Of a stretch of DNA of 64,000 bases, positions 34,808 through 42,181 are shown in pieces. The notes beneath the pieces were generated by a model. That model saw only the letters and a list, made by a program, of their open reading frames with translations, had not been told where the DNA came from and ran no database searches. Position numbers and translations under genes: made by a program. This stretch comes from Flavobacterium psychrolimnae (GTDB lineage: Bacteria; Bacteroidota; Bacteroidia; Flavobacteriales; Flavobacteriaceae). The stretch lies in assembly GCF_003312425.1 (NCBI RefSeq), contig NZ_QNUX01000005.1, forward strand, positions 124,001 through 188,000, given 5' to 3'. Within the stretch, counting starts at the first letter, position 1, and every line of letters begins with the position of its first letter.

Positions 34808-35479
34808 ATGAAAAGCAACATAATATTAAAGAGTTTCATCGGGTTTAGTCTAGTCTATCTTTTGATAATTCTTTTTGGAAAAGAAGAAATCGCCTGGTTT
34901 CTGAAACCGTTTTTATTGCCGTTTTTAATTCTGGCAGTTTATGTACATGAAAGATTCATCACCAAAAAAGTTCTTTTGACAGCTTTGACTTTGTCGTGGA
35001 TTGGTGATATTATTTTGATGTTTACTGATAAAGGAGAATTATATTTTATTGCAGGATTGATTGCTTTTTTACTTTCGCATATTTTTTATATCATACTTTT
35101 TAGCAAACAATTAAAGATTTATTTAAAGAAAAGTAAAATCATTTTCTGGATAGGAGTTACAGCAATTGCCTTTTATTTAATTGTAATGATGCTGATTTTG
35201 TTACCAAGTTTGGGTGACCTAAAAATTCCGGTTTTTGTTTACGCGCTGACAATTTCAATTATGTTGTTATTTGCATTGAAAGGCTTTATGAATTGGCATA
35301 AACCTGCCAGCATATACATTTTAATTGGCGCTATCGTTTTTGTAGCATCTGACAGTATTTTGGCCTTTGATAAATTTTATGCACTGTTGCAATACAGTTC
35401 CTTCCTGATTATGGCAACTTATTTACTTGCGCAATATTTGATTGTTATTGGTATTTTGAAATTAAACAAAAAAAAGTAG
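34808..35479 (+). CDS. Lysoplasmalogenase (YhhN/TMEM86 family)
   Basis: A 223-residue integral membrane enzyme with eight predicted helices. The family's acidic motifs are WIGDIILMF and ASDSILAFDKF, which carry the catalytic aspartates. Eukaryotic TMEM86 and bacterial homologs cleave the vinyl-ether bond of lysoplasmalogens. It starts 9 bases after the di-iron hydroxylase gene and is co-transcribed with it. The last codons and stop lie in the stem of a hairpin that serves as the terminator of the opposite-strand unit. Confidence 0.9.
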   Translation: MKSNIILKSFIGFSLVYLLIILFGKEEIAWFLKPFLLPFLILAVYVHERFITKKVLLTALTLSWIGDIILMFTDKGELYFIAGLIAFLLSHIFYIILFSKQLKIYLKKSKIIFWIGVTAIAFYLIVMMLILLPSLGDLKIPVFVYALTISIMLLFALKGFMNWHKPASIYILIGAIVFVASDSILAFDKFYALLQYSSFLIMATYLLAQYLIVIGILKLNKKK

Positions 35480-35501
35480 CATTTCCATGAGAAAATGCTA
35501 C
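35476..35501 (-). terminator. Terminator of the YeeE/YedE pair, overlapping the opposite stop codon
   Basis: Arms GTAGCATTT (35476-35484) and AAATGCTAC (35493-35501) with an 8-base loop. On the minus strand a T-run follows; on the plus strand none does. The left arm contains the stop codon (TAG) of the plus-strand lysoplasmalogenase. Confidence 0.8.
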
Positions 35502-35523
35502 ATTGAGATCAGATGTTTTTCGA

Positions 35524-35940
35524 TTAATGAGGTAATTTATTTTTCAATAACCCATATAAATAAGTTCCCAAAAGAGCTCCGAAAAGCACTATAATAATAG
35601 TCCAAAAACCTGCACCAAGTAAGATGAATATTGGTCCCGGACAAGAACCAACCAATGCCCAACCTAAACCAAAAAACAATCCGCCAATCCAGTAACGTGC
35701 AGATCCTTTTTCTTTATCCGGAATTTCTATAGATTCTCCTTTGATGTCTTTGATTTTATTTCTTTTTATGATTTGAATCCCAATAATTCCTGTCAAGATA
35801 GCCACAGAAATAATTCCGTACATGTGAAACGACTGAAATTGGAACATTTCATAAATGCGATACCAAGAAACGGCCTCTGATTTGGTCAAGACAATTCCGA
35901 AAACAAATCCAACCAATAGATATTTTAGTATATTTTTCAT
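35524..35940 (-). CDS. YeeE/YedE transporter, second half (DUF6691-like)
   Basis: A 138-residue membrane protein with about four helices, the second of two half-length YeeE/YedE proteins. It carries GSCPGPIFILLGAG, with a Cys in the position that passes thiosulfate along the pore in full-length TsuA-type proteins. It lies 36 bases after its partner at 35977-36537, on the same strand. Together they should form one sulfur-compound uptake channel in the inner membrane. Confidence 0.88.
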   Translation of the reverse strand: MKNILKYLLVGFVFGIVLTKSEAVSWYRIYEMFQFQSFHMYGIISVAILTGIIGIQIIKRNKIKDIKGESIEIPDKEKGSARYWIGGLFFGLGWALVGSCPGPIFILLGAGFWTIIIVLFGALLGTYLYGLLKNKLPH

Positions 35941-35976
35941 GCTTTTTATTTTAAATTTTAAATGATGATTGCTTGC

Positions 35977-36537
35977 CTAATTTACAATTAATGGCAATAA
36001 AAAATGCGCCATAATCAGTCCACCGATGAAGAATCCAATTACCGCTTTCAAAGAAGGAATTTGTAAATTACTCAACCCAGAAATGGCATGTCCAGAAGTA
36101 CAACCACCAGCATAACGAGAGCCAAAACCAATCAAAACACCGCCAATAAGCAGTATTAAAATACTTTTTGGAGATTCTAAAATAGCTGTTCCAAAAAGAG
36201 CATCCGGCATTAATTTTCCGTTTGGAGCATCAATACCCAGTGTCGTTAATTGCTCAATTGTTTCAGGATTAATGTCCACATTTGAAGCATCACTCATAAA
36301 ATGAACAGCAACAAAACCACCAAGCATAGCACCAAGAACGACTACTAAATTCCAACGTTGCGCTTTCCAGTCAAAATCAAAAAAAGCGACTCGTTTTCCT
36401 AAACCGGCCATCGAACAAAGCGAACGCAAATTAGAAGACATCCCGAAAGACTTTCCAAAATATATAAGTGCTAACATAATCAAGCCGATTAAAAAACCTG
36501 AAACGTACCAAGACCATGTTTGAAAAATAATATCCAT
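35977..36537 (-). CDS. YeeE/YedE transporter, first half
   Basis: A 186-residue membrane protein with about five helices; the start at 36537 (MDIIFQTWSWYVSGF) is preferred to an upstream in-frame ATG at 36567. The family motif GSRYAGGCTSGHAISGLS contains the conserved Cys that contacts the sulfur substrate (thiosulfate in characterised members). The partner gene follows downstream. No rhodanese or persulfide dioxygenase gene is adjacent, which is often the case in related clusters. Confidence 0.88.
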   Translation of the reverse strand: MDIIFQTWSWYVSGFLIGLIMLALIYFGKSFGMSSNLRSLCSMAGLGKRVAFFDFDWKAQRWNLVVVLGAMLGGFVAVHFMSDASNVDINPETIEQLTTLGIDAPNGKLMPDALFGTAILESPKSILILLIGGVLIGFGSRYAGGCTSGHAISGLSNLQIPSLKAVIGFFIGGLIMAHFLLPLIVN

Positions 36538-36976
36538 ATTGTTTTTTTGTGCAAAGATAAGAAGCATTTTATGAGATAGTAAGAGAAATTATAAAATCAG
36601 TAAAAAACGGCTCCAAATTACTGCTGAAACTCGCATTAGGTCTAAACTTCTGTATATATTTGTACCTCTGTAATTACTTGGTATTGTAATTGCAATCTGA
36701 ATTATACCGCTATATTCTAAAATGAAAAGTATTTAATTTTAAACATATAAGTCATTTAAGCTAAAAAGGTTGTTTGTCAAATTAGAGTTAAAAGCAATAT
36801 AAGTTAAAAATATTCTTTGTAAGATTGAATGACTTTGCTTAAATGAACTACTGACTATACTTGATTTTATTCAAATTAAAAACTTATATGTCTTACATGT
36901 TTAAAAAAATGTATTCAATTAAATACAGTTATTTGTAGAATTAAGTGAATTTTGACCTTATAAATTTATTTTAAAT
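36538..36976. other. Long intergenic region, no gene seen
   Basis: The 439-base gap between the divergent YeeE/YedE pair and a lipoprotein gene is very AT-rich. It has one TAnnTTTG match on the plus strand (TATATTTG, 36655-36662) without a TTG at the normal distance. I find no convincing small gene, hairpin terminator or repeat family member in it. Confidence 0.4.
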
Positions 36977-37426
36977 ATGAAAAAATCGATCCTTTTTATT
37001 GCTTTACTAATTAGTATGGCTTCTTGCTCCAGTACACAATCTACTCTGAAAAACACAGATGATAAAGCGCCAAATCTTACTCTTTCAAAAGACAATACTT
37101 TTGTGATTACTGAATACAGTAAAGACAAAAAATATGGTTACGATAAAGATTATCCAATCAATATTTTCTTTAACAACACTAAAAACGAAACAATCAATCA
37201 AGGTCGGTTTTTGAATGCGTTGGCGGGACCTAATGGTGAAAAAATTACGTTTACCAAATTAGAAAGCTGTTGTCCGTTTCCAACAAAAAGAAGTGAACTT
37301 GGCGCTGGATTTTTAGAGGTATTTGAAATAAAGTGGGCTGGGCAAAAAAAGCCAGTACTACTCTACTTAAACATCTATGAAAAAGGAGTTTTGATGGTTC
37401 CAGTGGGACTTACATTGAAAAAATAA
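36977..37426 (+). CDS. Small lipoprotein with a Cys-Cys pair, upstream of kdsA
   Basis: A 149-residue lipoprotein (MKKSILFIALLISMASC) of unknown function. The mature domain has a distinctive KLESCCPFPTKRSE with adjacent cysteines, and a beta-rich end (KKPVLLYLNIYEKGVLMVPVGL). It lies upstream of kdsA with structured repeat copy C between. It has no similarity I can see to KdsA, so any database label of 'KDO-8-phosphate aldolase' for a relative would be by neighbourhood only. Confidence 0.75.
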   Translation: MKKSILFIALLISMASCSSTQSTLKNTDDKAPNLTLSKDNTFVITEYSKDKKYGYDKDYPINIFFNNTKNETINQGRFLNALAGPNGEKITFTKLESCCPFPTKRSELGAGFLEVFEIKWAGQKKPVLLYLNIYEKGVLMVPVGLTLKK

Positions 37427-37466
37427 TCACTTTAAAATCCCATAACATCCATGTTTACCAATTCCC

Positions 37467-37547
37467 TAGCCCCGATGGAAGTGGAAATCCTCCCGTTTTT
37501 CAGGGAGATTGTAATCTCGTCCTAATGACGAGACAGGAAACAGCTCC
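37467..37547 (+). repeat. Structured intergenic repeat, copy C (variant)
   Basis: Starts TAGCCCCGATGGAAGTGG and ends AGGAAACAGCTCC. The central hairpin is GC-rich (CTCCC and GGGAG around TTTTT), then GATTGTAA as in copies A and B. Where A and B have a short CGAANAGC, this copy has a second hairpin, TCTCGTC / GACGAGA. It lies 91 bases before kdsA. Confidence 0.82.
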
Positions 37548-37574
37548 TAAAAAAAAGTTAATGCCTCAAATTAT

Positions 37575-37617
37575 TTGGAAATCGTAAATCGTAAATCGTA
37601 AATCATAACTACCTTTG
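37575..37617 (+). promoter_or_regulatory. kdsA promoter region with heptamer repeats in the spacer
   Basis: TACCTTTG (37610-37617) matches the -7 box and lies 20 bases before the kdsA ATG. A TTG at 37575-37577 is 32 bases upstream. Between them run four 7-base units (AAATCGT three times, then AAATCAT; 37579-37606). With two fewer units the spacing would be 18, close to consensus. Confidence 0.55.
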
Positions 37618-37637
37618 CACCTTTAAAAAATCATACT

Positions 37638-38456
37638 ATGAACCTACAACATATTCCACAAATTAAATATACTGATAGTGGTAATTTCTTTCTGCTAGCT
37701 GGGCCGTGCGCCATTGAAGGGGAAGAAATGGCAATGCGAATTGCCGAAAAACTAGTTGGTATTACTGATAATTTACAAATCCCTTTCGTTTTTAAGGGTT
37801 CGTTCAAGAAAGCAAATCGCTCTAGAATTGACAGTTTTTCAGGAATTGGAGATGAAAAAGCATTGAAAATTTTAAGAAAAGTTTCAGAGACTTTTCACGT
37901 TCCAACTGTTACGGATATTCATACGAATGAAGATGCTGATATGGCTGCTCAATATGTTGATGTGTTGCAAATCCCTGCTTTTTTAGTGCGCCAAACTGAT
38001 TTAGTCGTGGCTGCTGCCAACACCGGAAAAGTGGTCAACTTGAAAAAAGGACAATTTATGAGTCCGGAAAGTATGAAACATGCAGTTCAAAAAGTATTGG
38101 ATTGTCACAATGAAAACGTGATGGTTACGGATAGAGGAACGATGTTTGGCTACCAAGATATGATTGTTGATTTTAGAGGAATACCTACCATGCAACAATA
38201 TGCTACCACTATTCTTGATGTTACGCACTCGCTGCAACAACCCAACCAAACGGCTGGTGTAACTGGAGGAAGACCAGATATGATTGAAACTATTGCCAAA
38301 GCTGGTATTGCTGTAGGCGTAGATGGAATTTTTATTGAAACCCATTTTGATCCTGCAAATGCAAAAAGCGATGGTGCAAATATGTTGCATTTAGATTATT
38401 TCGAATCCTTAATGACTAATTTAGTTGCCATTAGAAAAACAATTAATACATTTTAA
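37638..38456 (+). CDS. kdsA: 3-deoxy-D-manno-octulosonate 8-phosphate synthase
   Basis: Condenses arabinose 5-phosphate with phosphoenolpyruvate, the first step to KDO of the lipopolysaccharide core. The opening LAGPCAIEGEE, the PEP-binding FKGSFKKANRSR, and FMSPESMKHAVQKV are conserved. The TDRGTMFGY segment follows VMV, with Thr rather than the Asn or Cys-dependent start seen in metal-dependent variants. The 272-residue length is standard. A probable promoter with a heptamer-filled spacer lies directly upstream. Confidence 0.97.
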   Translation: MNLQHIPQIKYTDSGNFFLLAGPCAIEGEEMAMRIAEKLVGITDNLQIPFVFKGSFKKANRSRIDSFSGIGDEKALKILRKVSETFHVPTVTDIHTNEDADMAAQYVDVLQIPAFLVRQTDLVVAAANTGKVVNLKKGQFMSPESMKHAVQKVLDCHNENVMVTDRGTMFGYQDMIVDFRGIPTMQQYATTILDVTHSLQQPNQTAGVTGGRPDMIETIAKAGIAVGVDGIFIETHFDPANAKSDGANMLHLDYFESLMTNLVAIRKTINTF

Positions 38457-38474
38457 ATTTAGGCCCCAAATTCA

Positions 38475-39320
38475 TTGAAACATTTTTTATTATATTCCGC
38501 ATTCCTTATTATTTTATTTACCAATAACACAATTGCACAGGAAACTACAGAAATTCAAAATAAATATACCACTCATAACAAAGGGAAATTTTTTATTTCA
38601 TGGGGAGGAAACAGAGACAGTTACTCCAAATCAGACATCACTTTTCGAGGTAAAGATTACAACTTTACCTTAGAAAATGTTCCAGCGCATGACAAACCAA
38701 AAGGTTGGCATGTTGATTATATTAATCCATCCAGAATGACTATTCCTCAAACTAATTTTAGAATGGGATATTTTGTAAGCGATCATTATAGTGTGGCTAT
38801 TGGTGTGGATCACATGAAATATGTCATGGCTCAAAACAAAGCTGTGGACATCAATGGCTATTATCCAAATCCTGGATCTTACGATGAGCTATTAGCCAAT
38901 AATCAAGTGCTTTTGACTGAAGAGTTTCTGAAATATGAGCATACCGATGGTTTGAATTATGTGAATACTGAGTTTTCAAGACATGATGATATATCGTCAT
39001 TATTCAAAATTGAAAATACTGATAAAATTCAAGTCAATTTAACTGAGGGAGTTGGTTTTGGTCTTTTGTATCCAAAAACGAACACAACCTTGTTAGGAAA
39101 AGAACGTCATGATGATTTTCATGTTTCCGGTTTTGGAACTTCTTTGAAAGCTGGACTGAATGTTACTTTTTTCAAACACTTTTATATTCAAGGAGAACTT
39201 AAAGGAGGTTATATCAACATGCAAGATATACGAACTACACAAAGTACCGAAGATAGTGCCTCACAAGATTTTTTCTTTTTTCAGAGAATAATTGCCTTCG
39301 GAGGAATTTTTAGAATTTAA
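38475..39320 (+). CDS. Outer-membrane beta-barrel-like protein, TTG start
   Basis: A 281-residue exported protein of unknown function. The start codon is TTG at 38475; no in-frame ATG precedes the signal peptide (MKHFLLYSAFLIILFTNNTIAQ). The mature part has alternating strands, with FRMGYFVSDHYSVAIGVDHMKYV and FFKHFYIQGELKGGYINM as typical barrel segments (each longer than the core cited). It follows kdsA by 18 bases and so probably shares its transcript, then ends in its own terminator. Confidence 0.75.
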   Translation: MKHFLLYSAFLIILFTNNTIAQETTEIQNKYTTHNKGKFFISWGGNRDSYSKSDITFRGKDYNFTLENVPAHDKPKGWHVDYINPSRMTIPQTNFRMGYFVSDHYSVAIGVDHMKYVMAQNKAVDINGYYPNPGSYDELLANNQVLLTEEFLKYEHTDGLNYVNTEFSRHDDISSLFKIENTDKIQVNLTEGVGFGLLYPKTNTTLLGKERHDDFHVSGFGTSLKAGLNVTFFKHFYIQGELKGGYINMQDIRTTQSTEDSASQDFFFFQRIIAFGGIFRI

Positions 39321-39344
39321 TTTATCCTCTATCAAAAATTAAAT

Positions 39345-39366
39345 AAGCTGTCATTTATGATAGCTT
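39345..39366 (+). terminator. Terminator after the barrel-like gene
   Basis: Arms AAGCTGTCA (39345-39353) and TGATAGCTT (39358-39366) with a 4-base loop and one G-U pair, followed by T-run to 39371. It should end the kdsA transcript. Confidence 0.85.
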
Positions 39367-39534
39367 TTTTTGTGAATTTGATTTTAAAAAAAATCAAATT
39401 CTATAAAATTAACAACTGTTTGATTATTTGATTTTTTTCCTTTTTTTTAAATTTTAATTAGTTAAATTTATCCATCGAATTTACTTGTTTCAAATTACTT
39501 AATTTTAATACAATATAATTCCTTAAAATTATAA

Positions 39535-40629
39535 ATGACCAAAAACAACACCACTATATCTTCTTTAAAAACAGACTATCACTTTGATAATTTTTTTAAT
39601 ATCTCAGCTGATTTTATATGTATTGCAGGATTTGATGGCTTTTTTAAAAGAATAAATCCGGCTGTTTCAAAATTATTAGGTTTTACGGAAGAGGAATTAT
39701 ATTCTCGACCAATCAGCAGCTTTGTTTATACACCTGACCTCCAAATTACCATAGAAACCAGAGAACAAGTTTATAAAAACAAACCGCTTTTGAATTTTGA
39801 AAACCGCTATTTAACTAAAAGCGGGGAAATTGTCTGGTTATCATGGACATCAATGCCTGTTGAGTCGGAGAAATTAGTGTATGCAATTGCCAAAAACATC
39901 ACCCATAAAAAAAGAATAGAAGAAGAGCGTAATTTGCTCATTGCAAATTTGACGCAAATCAACAAAGAATTAACTGTTTTATCTCATAAAACATCTCATG
40001 ATTTAAAGTCTCCCATAAACAATATGCTTTCTGTTTTCAACCTTATTGATGTTTCAAAAATCAATGATCCGGAAACGTTAGAGTTAGTAGAAATTCTTAA
40101 ATTAACCAGTGAAAATTTAAAACAAACTTTAAATGATTCTATTGATCAATTAGTAGAAAACGAGAGTATTAACACTCAAATTGAAGAAATAAATTTGAAT
40201 CAATCCCTTAATGAAGTGCTTACTTCAATAAATTCTTTAGTCCGCGATTCAAAAGCAGTTATTAATATTGACTTCTCTGCATTTGATAATGTTACTTTTA
40301 ACAAAGCGTATATCAAAAGTATTTTTTTGAATTTACTCACTAATTCCATTAAATATTCAAAACCACATCAAGCACCCATTATTACCATCCGATCCAGAAA
40401 AGTCAACGGAGTAAATCAATTAATTTTTTCGGATAATGGACTCGGTTTTGACATGGATATAGTTCGAGATAAGATTTTTGGACTGTATGAAAAATTCCAT
40501 AATAACATAGACAGCAATGGTATTGGATTGTATTTAGTTTACAATCACATCACTAGTTTAGGCGGAAGAATCGCCGTGGAGAGTAAAATAAATGAAGGCG
40601 CTACATTCACAATTTCTTTTAAATATTGA
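39535..40629 (+). CDS. PAS-domain histidine kinase, soluble
   Basis: A 364-residue kinase without membrane helices or signal. A PAS domain fills about residues 20-135 (FICIAGFDGFFKRINPAVSKLLG). The H-box SHKTSHDLKSPINNM has phospho-acceptor His155. The ATPase domain shows an N-box (NLLTNSIKYSKP) and G-boxes (SDNGLGFDM, GIGLYLVYNH). There is no receiver domain, and no response regulator is adjacent, so its partner is elsewhere. It likely senses a cytoplasmic cue through PAS. It converges on the peptidase gene at 40661 with 31 bases between stops. Confidence 0.92.
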   Translation: MTKNNTTISSLKTDYHFDNFFNISADFICIAGFDGFFKRINPAVSKLLGFTEEELYSRPISSFVYTPDLQITIETREQVYKNKPLLNFENRYLTKSGEIVWLSWTSMPVESEKLVYAIAKNITHKKRIEEERNLLIANLTQINKELTVLSHKTSHDLKSPINNMLSVFNLIDVSKINDPETLELVEILKLTSENLKQTLNDSIDQLVENESINTQIEEINLNQSLNEVLTSINSLVRDSKAVINIDFSAFDNVTFNKAYIKSIFLNLLTNSIKYSKPHQAPIITIRSRKVNGVNQLIFSDNGLGFDMDIVRDKIFGLYEKFHNNIDSNGIGLYLVYNHITSLGGRIAVESKINEGATFTISFKY

Positions 40630-40660
40630 GAATTTAGCACCTTCAAGAATAAGTATGTTT

Positions 40661-42040
40661 TTATTTTGCAATACCGTTTTGATCTATCAAATAAAGTAAA
40701 GAAGCCATTGCTGCCGCTCCTAGTTCCAACTCTCTTTTATTGACAGCATCAAAAGTGTCATTGGCAGCATGATGATAATCAAAATAACGCTGAGAATCTG
40801 GCTGTAATCCTACCTTTACAATGTGATTGGATTGCAATGGACCAATGTCAACACCGGAATGTCCTTTTACAAATTTATGAATTAAATAAGGTTCGAATAA
40901 CGTTGCCCAACTACTGATTTTGTTGAAATTAGCTTCATCAGCTTCAATTGAAAAACCTCTTGGAGAAAACCCTCCCGAATCACTTTCTAAAGCAAAAATA
41001 TGGTTTTCGTTCTTTTTACTGGACTGTGTTTCATATTCTTTTCCGCCTCGAACACCATTTTCTTCGTTCATAAACAATACCACACGCAATGTGTTTTTAG
41101 GCTTGTATCCAATATTTTTGAATATATTCAATACTTCCATACTTTGGACACATCCAGCGCCATCGTCATGAGAACCATCTCCAAGATCCCAAGAATCAAG
41201 GTGACCTCCAACAACCATTATTCTTTCAGGATGTTCAGAACCAGTCATTTCACCAACAACGTTATAGGATAAAACATCAGCAAATGTTTCACAAGATTGT
41301 TTCAAGTAAAAAGTTGCATTGGGATTGGCTTTCAAACTTTTACTCAAAAGTTCGGCACCGTTGGTACTAATAGCAGTTGCTGGAATGCGTTGCTCTTTAG
41401 AAATGTCTTCATAATTAGTTGCACCTGTATGCGGAAAATCATCTAATCTTAAGTTCATTGAACGAACAATCACAGCCAAAGCACCTAATTTTCCTGCCTC
41501 TCTAGCTCCTGATGATCTCTGGTCCACGCAACCACTGTAGGCCTTAAATGTTTCTACAAACTCAGGATTCATTGGTCTGTTAAAAAAAACTATTTTTCCT
41601 TTTACTTTTGCTTCACCAAGTGCGGCTAATTCTTCTAAACTTTTTACTTCTATCACATTGGCATTCAATCCAGCTTTTGGCGTTGCTACAGAACCTCCTA
41701 AGGCACAAATTGGGAAAGCAATCTTTTGTTTACCCAATTGTAAATACCCGATTTCCTTTTCGCCACGAACCCATTTTGGCACCATTACTTCCTGAAGATA
41801 CACTTTGTCTAACCCCAGCGTTTCTAATTGTGCTTTAGTATACAAAACAGCTTTTTCTGCTCCTGTAGAACCTGATAATCGGGAACCAATGGTATTTGAT
41901 AAATGACCCAGCCAAGGATAACATTTGGCATTAGTTAAGGAAGATTTGTAAATTTCCTTTAAAGTTTGTTCGTCTTTAGTTTGCGCAAATACGGTGATTC
42001 CACCAAATAAAAGTGCGGCTAAAACAAATGATTTTTTCAT
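40661..42040 (-). CDS. M28 family zinc peptidase, exported
   Basis: A 459-residue exopeptidase of the M28 (aminopeptidase / carboxypeptidase Q-like) family. I start at 42040 (MKKSFVLAALLFGGITVFAQ) because it gives a clean signal peptide; the ORF opens at 42115. The metal-binding motif GGHLDSWDLG has His280, followed by the bridging Asp in HDDGAG, the catalytic Glu in MNEENGVRGG, Asp in ALESDSGG, and His in YHHAANDTFD. A protease-associated-like insertion precedes the catalytic part. It should trim peptides in the periplasm or outside. Confidence 0.92.
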   Translation of the reverse strand: MKKSFVLAALLFGGITVFAQTKDEQTLKEIYKSSLTNAKCYPWLGHLSNTIGSRLSGSTGAEKAVLYTKAQLETLGLDKVYLQEVMVPKWVRGEKEIGYLQLGKQKIAFPICALGGSVATPKAGLNANVIEVKSLEELAALGEAKVKGKIVFFNRPMNPEFVETFKAYSGCVDQRSSGAREAGKLGALAVIVRSMNLRLDDFPHTGATNYEDISKEQRIPATAISTNGAELLSKSLKANPNATFYLKQSCETFADVLSYNVVGEMTGSEHPERIMVVGGHLDSWDLGDGSHDDGAGCVQSMEVLNIFKNIGYKPKNTLRVVLFMNEENGVRGGKEYETQSSKKNENHIFALESDSGGFSPRGFSIEADEANFNKISSWATLFEPYLIHKFVKGHSGVDIGPLQSNHIVKVGLQPDSQRYFDYHHAANDTFDAVNKRELELGAAAMASLLYLIDQNGIAK

Positions 42041-42146
42041 AATAAATTTGGGCTTTTTTTGGTATTCTTCTTTATAATTTTGGTTTTGGTTGCTGTCGCA
42101 ATTTCGTAATTCCAAACGAATAATTTATATTAGATTCAAAAAAAAA

Positions 42147-42173
42147 TCCTGCAAGTTTAAAGTTCTTGCAGGA
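42147..42173 (-). terminator. Terminator after the GH97 gene
   Basis: Perfect 9-base arms TCCTGCAAG (42147-42155) and CTTGCAGGA (42165-42173), 9-base loop, followed on the minus strand by a run of nine T. It lies 9 bases after the GH97 stop at 42182. Confidence 0.92.
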
Positions 42174-42181
42174 CATCCTTA

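Noticed and set aside
36538..36976. Hidden small gene or RNA in the 439-base gap
   Set aside because: No reading frame with a plausible start and composition, and no stable hairpin with conserved features could be found by eye.
37579..37606. Possible small CRISPR-like array
   Set aside because: Units are 7 bases and contiguous, without spacers; it is a tandem repeat.
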